A stretch of 18,150 nucleotides of DNA. Origin: Candidatus Colwellbacteria bacterium RIFCSPLOWO2_02_FULL_44_20b. GTDB taxonomy: Bacteria > Patescibacteriota > Minisyncoccia > UBA6257 > Colwellbacteraceae. Below are positions 13,510 to 18,150 of the stretch, one piece after another. The notes under the pieces are model-generated. The model was not told where the DNA came from. It saw only the letters and a program-made list of their open reading frames with translations, and did no database searches. Both the position numbers and the translations under genes were made by a program. The stretch covers positions 7,890 to 26,039 of the forward strand of contig MHIZ01000035.1 in the NCBI GenBank assembly GCA_001817765.1, in the 5' to 3' direction. Position 1 is the first letter of the stretch, and the number at the start of each line of letters is the position of its first letter.

Positions 13510-14265
13510 CTACAACGTAAAAACTCCTTCTTGGTTACGCTTTGTAACACCAATCTCCTGTTTCTGCACTACTGGTTGAGAAGAAATACTGTTATTTTCC
13601 TGAACAGAACCACCTTCCTTTTTAAGTCGATAATAACTCGAGGGACCACCGCCAACTTTTTCCACAATACCCTGCTCTGCTAAACGTTGAAGATCGTATC
13701 GGAGCGTTCTATCGCTTACATCCGGAAATGCAGTCATAAGATCACGAATCCGGCAACCGCCGAGAATCGGATCAAATTTCCGGATTGTTTTAACAATAGC
13801 GTTCATACGTTCAGTAACGTTGGTTTCAATACCAGATTGGTCTTTCGTATGAGAAGCTTCTTTAGAAGAAAGAAGTTCAGGATCTTTCTTCTTAACAATT
13901 CCGTCACGAGCAACTCCAAGAGTAATAACGGGTAAAATACTCTTTCCGCCAGAAACATCAGAATTTCCGGAAGCAACCAATCTTAAACCAGTTCCAGAAA
14001 TAGGAAAATTCTGTTTTTCGGATTCGGAAGTGCTAAATTCGCGTCTAAAAGTATCAATCCTCTGATAAAAAATATCAGCATCGGATTGACTAAGCTCGTC
14101 AGCAATCTGAGCAATTTTAATAAGAGCCCCAAGTTGTTCTGTAACCACAGAACCAGACCTTACAACAAGGTCAATAGCAAGATTTTCCAGTTCAACCTTA
14201 AGTCGTGGTCTCGTAAAAGTTTTGACGGCTTGAAAAATGGAAAGACTAAGATCGTAACGCGACAT
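13510..14265 (-). CDS. Transcriptional regulator with C-terminal DeoR-like winged helix
   Basis: 251 residues from the ATG at 14263-14265. The N-terminal 75 residues are helical (RYDLSLSIFQAVKTF, then ELENLAIDLVVRSG and IKIAQIADELSQ), like a small helical bundle. A low-complexity linker (about 78-150) follows. Residues 152-216 form a winged helix: ERMNAIVKTIRKF, then IRDLMTAFPDVSDRTLRYDL as the recognition unit, then QRLAEQGIVEKVGGG and the wing YYRLKKEGG. The tail is Gln/Asn/Ser-rich. A TTG start at 14301 is possible but falls inside the -35 box, and the ATG sits at the predicted transcription start. It is expected to bind DNA in the cytoplasm. Its place just upstream of the S-layer locus suggests it may control that gene or itself. 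No ligand domain of the classic DeoR sugar type is seen. Confidence 0.8.
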   Translation of the reverse strand: MSRYDLSLSIFQAVKTFTRPRLKVELENLAIDLVVRSGSVVTEQLGALIKIAQIADELSQSDADIFYQRIDTFRREFSTSESEKQNFPISGTGLRLVASGNSDVSGGKSILPVITLGVARDGIVKKKDPELLSSKEASHTKDQSGIETNVTERMNAIVKTIRKFDPILGGCRIRDLMTAFPDVSDRTLRYDLQRLAEQGIVEKVGGGPSSYYRLKKEGGSVQENNSISSQPVVQKQEIGVTKRNQEGVFTL

Positions 14266-14272
14266 TGCCAGT

Positions 14273-14301
14273 ATTCTTGCACCCGGAAACAGGAAAGTCA
14301 A
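14273..14301 (-). promoter_or_regulatory. Promoter of the regulator gene, predicted leaderless
   Basis: On the minus strand, TTGACT (14296-14301) and AAGAAT (14273-14278) are separated by 17 bp. The -10 ends 7 nt before the ATG at 14265. The geometry matches that of the promoter at 8615-8643 base for base in spacing. Confidence 0.6.
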
Positions 14302-14339
14302 ATCAAAAAGAAGGAACGAAAGAAAAAAAGAGACACCCC

Positions 14340-15047
14340 CTAAAGACCAAAGATAAAAACGTCAGAAATAAAGAAAACAAGTATCATAATTGAGGCAAAA
14401 ACAGTAATACCCCGAAGAACAAGCTCCCGCCGCAAAGTATGTGTGAATGAATGAAGAATAAGCTCGCTAAGAACAAAGAGAAGCGAAACAAGAAGCCCGC
14501 TTCCAGCAAAGGGACCAAGTGGAAGAAGAGTAATAAGCCAAGCGAATTGAAAACCTACAAAAGCAAGAACAAGCGCGGTAAAAGCGAGACGTTGTACTGG
14601 TGATACAACAAGTACTTTAAAAAACTCACGATAAAAAAGAAATATTCCAAGAAAAAGAAAAGGAAAAGGAATCTGCCCTAGGAAAAAGTAAGTAAAACCA
14701 ATAAGAAGAAGAGAGGTGTGAACAAAGTAATACGCGATATCCCGACGGATAAAAAAGAGTTTCTTAACTCCGAGGAGAAGGTAAAAAAGGACAGCGAAAA
14801 GAAAAGCGAGAAAACTATGAGAAACAAAAAAAGAAAAAAGAATAATAAGAAGAAAGGATGAAAGAAACCTTTTTGATCCTTCAAGCGTGCGAAAGTAGAA
14901 AAATGCGCTGAGACCTAAAAAAACAATAAGTGGAAAGGGACGAAATCCGCTTCCATATACCCAAAGAAGAGCAAAAAAGAAGAAAAGCGCCTCAAGCACT
15001 AATCTCAACCCCTGATTTTGCAAAACGGATAGTAATTTTTTGACCAT
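14340..15047 (-). CDS. Polytopic membrane protein, unknown function
   Basis: 235 residues with about nine membrane spans (roughly 14-32, 37-53, 61-77, 79-97, 107-123, 125-140, 153-171, 183-200 and 211-233) and short basic loops (RTLEGSKR, VKKLFFIRRD, THTLRRE). No catalytic or transport signature is recognised. The ATG at 15047 lies inside the end of clpB (56-bp overlap). An alternative is the GTG at 14997-14999, which overlaps the clpB stop by 8 bp (GTGCTTGA) and has a GGGG stretch about 9 nt before it; that would give 219 residues and still keep the first span. The overlap implies co-transcription with clpB. A role tied to membrane stress or quality control is only a guess from context. Confidence 0.7.
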   Translation of the reverse strand: MVKKLLSVLQNQGLRLVLEALFFFFALLWVYGSGFRPFPLIVFLGLSAFFYFRTLEGSKRFLSSFLLIILFSFFVSHSFLAFLFAVLFYLLLGVKKLFFIRRDIAYYFVHTSLLLIGFTYFFLGQIPFPFLFLGIFLFYREFFKVLVVSPVQRLAFTALVLAFVGFQFAWLITLLPLGPFAGSGLLVSLLFVLSELILHSFTHTLRRELVLRGITVFASIMILVFFISDVFIFGL

Positions 15048-17646
15048 GCTTAATATCGCCGCGAATGATCTTGTCGGCAAGTTTATCGAGAAAAGCTTTT
15101 TGAATAAGCCGTTTAATCGGCCGAGCGCCATAGGCAGGATCGAAACCGTTCTGGATGATATAGTCCCGCGCGGACGAATCAATCGAAACCTCAACGCCCT
15201 TTGTGCGAAGCCGTTCTTTCATCCGTTCAAGTTGAAGATCAACGATTTTCTCAATTGTCTGGCGCGTCAGTGATCGGAAAATAATAATCTCGTCAATGCG
15301 GTTCAAAAATTCGGGACGAAACGCGTCGCGAAGCGCTTCCATAACTCGTCCGCGATATGTTTCCTCTTGATCGCGAAAAACAGATTCATCTGAGCCCGAA
15401 CGAAAGCCGAAGTTCGCCATCTCGCGCATCATTTCCGATCCGGTATTCGAAGTCATAATAATAATCGAGTTCTTGAAGTTGACCGTTTTCCCCTTGCTGT
15501 CAGTAAGCCGGCCATTATCAAGTACCTGAAGAAGGAGGTTAAAAACCTCAGGGTGCGCTTTCTCGATCTCATCAAAAAGAATAAGGCTATACGGCCGGTG
15601 GCGAATAAGCTCGGTCAGGTGCCCTCCTTCTTCATAACCAACATATCCAGGCGGCGAACCGATCAATTTCGAAACTGCGTGTTTCTCCATATATTCCGAC
15701 ATATCAACCCGAATAAGCGCCTTCTCGTCGTTGAACATAAATTCGGCAAGCGTTCGAGCAAGCTCTGTCTTACCGACACCCGTGGGTCCAAGAAACATAA
15801 AGGAGCCAAGCGGCTGATCTTCATCAGCTAATCCCGCCCGTGCTCGCCGCAAGGCATTTGCAATCGCCGAAATCGCCTCTTCTTGACCGATAACACGCTT
15901 TTCAAGAACTTCTTCAATCCGGGTAAGTTTCTGGGTTTCTGATTCAAGCATATTTGCAACAGGAATCCCGGTCCATCGGGCAACAACCTGAGCGACGTCT
16001 TCCTCGTCAACCATATCTTTAATAAATCGCTTCTGAGACGCGTCAGATTTTTTTGGCGTGGATTTCTTAGGTGAGAAATACTTCTTCTCAAATGTCTCAA
16101 ACTCTTTTTCGGCTTGAGGAAGTTCGCCATAAAGAATCTGCGCCACACGCTCAAGGTCTCCTGCTCGTTCGACTGTCTCTGCCTCACGCCGAAGTTCTTC
16201 AACGTGTCGGCGAAGATTCGAAAGTTTCTCAAAAATTGTTTTTTCAGCTTTCCACTCCGCGCCAAGCTCGTCATTGCGCGCCTGAAGTATCCCAAGTTCC
16301 TTGGTAATTTCTTTAAGTCGTTTCTTGCTCTTCGGAGTGTCTTCTTCAAGAAGCGCTCGTCGTTCAATTTCGAGATTAGTAATCGATCGGCGAAGCTTTT
16401 CAATATCCTGAGGTATGCTCTCCGATTCAAGTCGCCGTTCTGCTGCCGCCTCATCAATAACATCAACCGCTTTATCCGGCAAAAATCGGTCAGTAATATA
16501 ACGAGCCGAGAGATTGACTGCCGCGACAATCGCCTCGTCGCTAATACGAAGTCCATGATGCACTTCATATTTTTCTTTAAGTCCGCGAAGAATATTAATA
16601 CTCGCGTCAAGCGTCGGTTCATCAACCATAATCGGCTGGAATCGTCGTTCAAGCGCCGCGTCTTTTTCAATATGGCGTTGATACTCGCGAATCGTCGTGG
16701 CCCCAACAGCATGAAGTTCCCCTCGTGCTAGGGCCGGCTTCAAAAGATTGCCCGCGTCAATTGCCCCTTCAGCCGCCCCGGCCCCGACAATCATATGAAT
16801 CTCGTCAATAAAAAGAATAAGTCGCCCACTCGCGTTCTTAATTTCCTTGATAAAAGCCTTAAGTCGATCTTCAAACTCGCCGCGAAACTTCGTTCCCGCG
16901 ATAAGCGACCCTAAATCAAGCATCACAATCTCCTTACCCTTTAAAGGTTCTGGTACGTCCCCCGCGACAATCTTCTGTGCCAAACCTTCAATAATGGCTG
17001 TTTTTCCAACACCCGGTTCTCCAATCAATACTGGGTTGTTCTTTGTTCGCCGCGAGAGCACTTGAATGACTCGTCGAAGCTCATGCTCCCGTCCGATAAC
17101 TGGATCGAGCTTCCCTTCGCGCGCCTGCGCCGTGAGATTGACTGCGTATTTCTCAAGCACCTGAAACTTACTCTCTGGTGTTTCATCAGTTACTTTCGCT
17201 CCTCCACGAAGCTGAGCAAGCGCCCGAAGTGCAGTCTCCCGAGGAAGACCAAAGTGCTCTAAAAGGTTCTTCGCCTCAGAATCAACCTCAAGAATACCGA
17301 TTAAAAGATGCTCACAAGAAATAAATTCATCCTTGTTGACTGTAGCCGCCCGAGTCGCCCGTTCAAGTATGCGAAGCGCTTCTTGCGAAAGGTAAAGCTG
17401 GCCGACAGATCCTTGCGAAAAAATTTTAGGCAAACGACTAAGCTCTTCATCAAGTTCCTCTTCAAGTTTTTCAAGATTAACGCCCGCGCGCACCAAAATT
17501 GGCCGCACAAGCGAATCGTTGTCTTGGGTAAGCGCCGTAAGCAGGTGAAGCGCCCGAAACTCACCATGGTTTCGAGATGATGCGAGATCTTGCGCGCTTT
17601 GAATTGCTTCTTGAGCTTTAAGGGTAAAACGATTAAAAGAATTCAT
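14992..17646 (-). CDS. clpB: ATP-dependent disaggregase/chaperone ClpB (Hsp100)
   Basis: 884 residues with the complete class I Hsp100 layout. A Clp N-domain (1-145, two repeats) is followed by NBD1: Walker A GEPGVGKT (209-216), Walker B LILFIDE (276-282) and arginine fingers in ALERRF (R334, R335). A long coiled-coil middle domain (about 411-523) follows, including LEIERRALLEE and RAGDLERVAQILYGELP. NBD2 has Walker A GPTGVGKT (620-627), Walker B LILFDE (688-693), GYVGYEEGG in the pore loop, and sensor-2 GARPIKR (840-846). The long middle domain separates ClpB from ClpC and ClpA. It dissolves protein aggregates in the cytoplasm together with DnaK. Odd: a Lys/Ser/Pro-rich insert (525-540) between the middle domain and NBD2. 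No CIRCE element or Shine-Dalgarno sequence is seen upstream; the htrA stop lies 72 bp before the start. Confidence 0.95.
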   Translation of the reverse strand: MNSFNRFTLKAQEAIQSAQDLASSRNHGEFRALHLLTALTQDNDSLVRPILVRAGVNLEKLEEELDEELSRLPKIFSQGSVGQLYLSQEALRILERATRAATVNKDEFISCEHLLIGILEVDSEAKNLLEHFGLPRETALRALAQLRGGAKVTDETPESKFQVLEKYAVNLTAQAREGKLDPVIGREHELRRVIQVLSRRTKNNPVLIGEPGVGKTAIIEGLAQKIVAGDVPEPLKGKEIVMLDLGSLIAGTKFRGEFEDRLKAFIKEIKNASGRLILFIDEIHMIVGAGAAEGAIDAGNLLKPALARGELHAVGATTIREYQRHIEKDAALERRFQPIMVDEPTLDASINILRGLKEKYEVHHGLRISDEAIVAAVNLSARYITDRFLPDKAVDVIDEAAAERRLESESIPQDIEKLRRSITNLEIERRALLEEDTPKSKKRLKEITKELGILQARNDELGAEWKAEKTIFEKLSNLRRHVEELRREAETVERAGDLERVAQILYGELPQAEKEFETFEKKYFSPKKSTPKKSDASQKRFIKDMVDEEDVAQVVARWTGIPVANMLESETQKLTRIEEVLEKRVIGQEEAISAIANALRRARAGLADEDQPLGSFMFLGPTGVGKTELARTLAEFMFNDEKALIRVDMSEYMEKHAVSKLIGSPPGYVGYEEGGHLTELIRHRPYSLILFDEIEKAHPEVFNLLLQVLDNGRLTDSKGKTVNFKNSIIIMTSNTGSEMMREMANFGFRSGSDESVFRDQEETYRGRVMEALRDAFRPEFLNRIDEIIIFRSLTRQTIEKIVDLQLERMKERLRTKGVEVSIDSSARDYIIQNGFDPAYGARPIKRLIQKAFLDKLADKIIRGDIKHGQKITIRFAKSGVEISA

Positions 17647-17714
17647 AAAAAGGTTAGTAAAATAAAGCCTTTCCCCTAACTACATACTACATTGAAGACG
17701 CGAAAAGCAATACG

Positions 17715-17726
17715 GTCCCTAGGGAC
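17715..17726. other. 12-bp perfect palindrome at the end of the htrA gene
   Basis: GTCCCTAGGGAC is a perfect palindrome without spacer that spans the TAG stop codon of the protease gene. It could bind a dimeric protein or be chance. Confidence 0.35.
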
Positions 17727-18150
17727 GCTCTTCAAGAAGAACAGTAAGTTGAATATATTGATTGTTACGAAAAACTCTAAGAGTAATGCGTTCCCCAACA
17801 CTATGTTCTTGGACAAGCGAACTCAAAGTCCGAGCCTCACTTACTTTGACGCCATTAACCTCGGTAATAATATCACCCACAAGAACCCCGGCCTTCGCCG
17901 CAGGAGAATCAGGAATAACAGCCGGCCCATCGTCGCTACCCTGAATAAGAGCGCCTTCACTAAGTGGAAGGTTTTCATCCCGCGCGATCTGCTCCGTCAA
18001 CGTAACGTAACGAATACCAAGATATGCAGTCACAATTCTGCCCGTCTGTTTGACCGATTCAATAGCTCGCTTTGCTTGGTTAATAGGAATCGCAAAACCG
18101 ATATTCTGAGCCCCTGAGGCAATGGCGGTATTAATAGCGATAACTTCTCC
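17719..18150 (-). CDS. htrA: HtrA/DegP-type serine protease, C-terminal part (cut by right window edge)
   Basis: 143 residues are visible, and the frame is open to the window edge. The first residues, GEVIAINTAIASGAQNIGFA, form the strand pair that follows the catalytic GNSGG serine loop in HtrA proteases, then IPINQAKRAIESVKQTGRIV leads into YLGIRY, the start of the PDZ domain. The single PDZ domain (about 42-138) has DSPAAKAGVLVGDIITEVNG, the typical core around the peptide groove, and the protein ends soon after with LEERP. The protease triad and the expected signal anchor lie outside the window. The family degrades or refolds damaged proteins outside the cytoplasmic membrane; here it would guard the secreted surface proteins. 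A GTG at 18033 is an internal codon, not the start. The clpB gene follows after 72 bp. Confidence 0.95.
   Translation of the reverse strand, partial: GEVIAINTAIASGAQNIGFAIPINQAKRAIESVKQTGRIVTAYLGIRYVTLTEQIARDENLPLSEGALIQGSDDGPAVIPDSPAAKAGVLVGDIITEVNGVKVSEARTLSSLVQEHSVGERITLRVFRNNQYIQLTVLLEERP

Noticed and set aside
15048..15194. Longer N-terminus of the nine-span membrane protein starting at 15194
   Set aside because: It would overlap clpB by about 200 bp, and the added 49 residues are Arg/Ser-rich with no relation to the membrane fold.
15828..16712. A 294-codon frame on the minus strand within clpB
   Set aside because: It is a shifted frame of clpB, rich in Arg and Leu, without any domain; clpB itself is intact and highly conserved there.
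17647..17718. CIRCE or other heat-shock operator before clpB
   Set aside because: No TTAGCACTC-N9-GAGTGCTAA-like repeat is present; only weak 5-bp repeats (GTTAG/CTAAC) are seen, and no convincing promoter could be placed.
1..18150. Recoded TGA, as in some CPR lineages
   Set aside because: TGA ends clpB, the TPR gene and the GT2 gene at the expected places, with start codons of the next gene overlapping.

Overview
The window reads as a chromosomal segment of a Candidate Phyla Radiation (Patescibacteria) bacterium, most likely Parcubacteria-like. The reasons are the style of the secreted proteins (signal peptide, short Leu/Gln-rich coiled coil and PG_binding_1 domain, followed by long Ser/Thr/Ala-rich beta modules), overlapping genes in a glycosyltransferase operon, and scarce Shine-Dalgarno sequences. 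TGA is used as a normal stop, for example at the end of clpB and in the ATGA overlaps, so the TGA-to-Gly code of Gracilibacteria/Absconditabacteria does not apply. The lineage call is an inference; no rRNA or ribosomal protein is present to confirm it. Every supported gene lies on the minus strand, so transcription runs from right to left.

In transcription order the window holds: (1) the 3' part of an HtrA-type serine protease with one PDZ domain (17719-18150, cut by the window edge); (2) the disaggregase ClpB (14992-17646); (3) a polytopic membrane protein of unknown function that overlaps the end of clpB (14340-15047); (4) a regulator with a C-terminal DeoR-like winged helix (13510-14265); (5) a 399-bp structured region with a good promoter, three adjacent hairpins and an intrinsic terminator, either a small RNA or an attenuated leader; (6) a 1442-residue S-layer-like protein (8782-13110); (7) a small single-pass membrane protein (8236-8607); (8) a pentad-repeat fibre-like secreted protein (6736-8001); (9) a secreted Ig-like/peptidoglycan-binding protein (5440-6624); (10) a glycan operon: O-antigen ligase/polymerase-like protein, TPR partner, methyltransferase, GT2 and two GT4 glycosyltransferases (1-5310, the last one cut by the window edge).

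The theme is the cell surface. Three large secreted proteins, two with recognisable wall-binding domains, sit next to an operon that could assemble and transfer a surface glycan. Their Ser/Thr-rich linkers are possible glycan acceptors (inference). HtrA and ClpB provide extracytoplasmic and cytoplasmic protein quality control. The regulator lies just upstream of the S-layer gene and its leader, and is a candidate controller of it.

The regulatory layout is the most unusual part. Two genes (8236-8607 and 13510-14265) have a TTGACT box, a 17-bp spacer, a -10 box and then exactly 7 nt before the ATG, which predicts leaderless mRNAs. The S-layer gene, in contrast, lies about 335 nt downstream of its best promoter, with a terminator in between. 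No mobile element, CRISPR array, tRNA or rRNA was seen.
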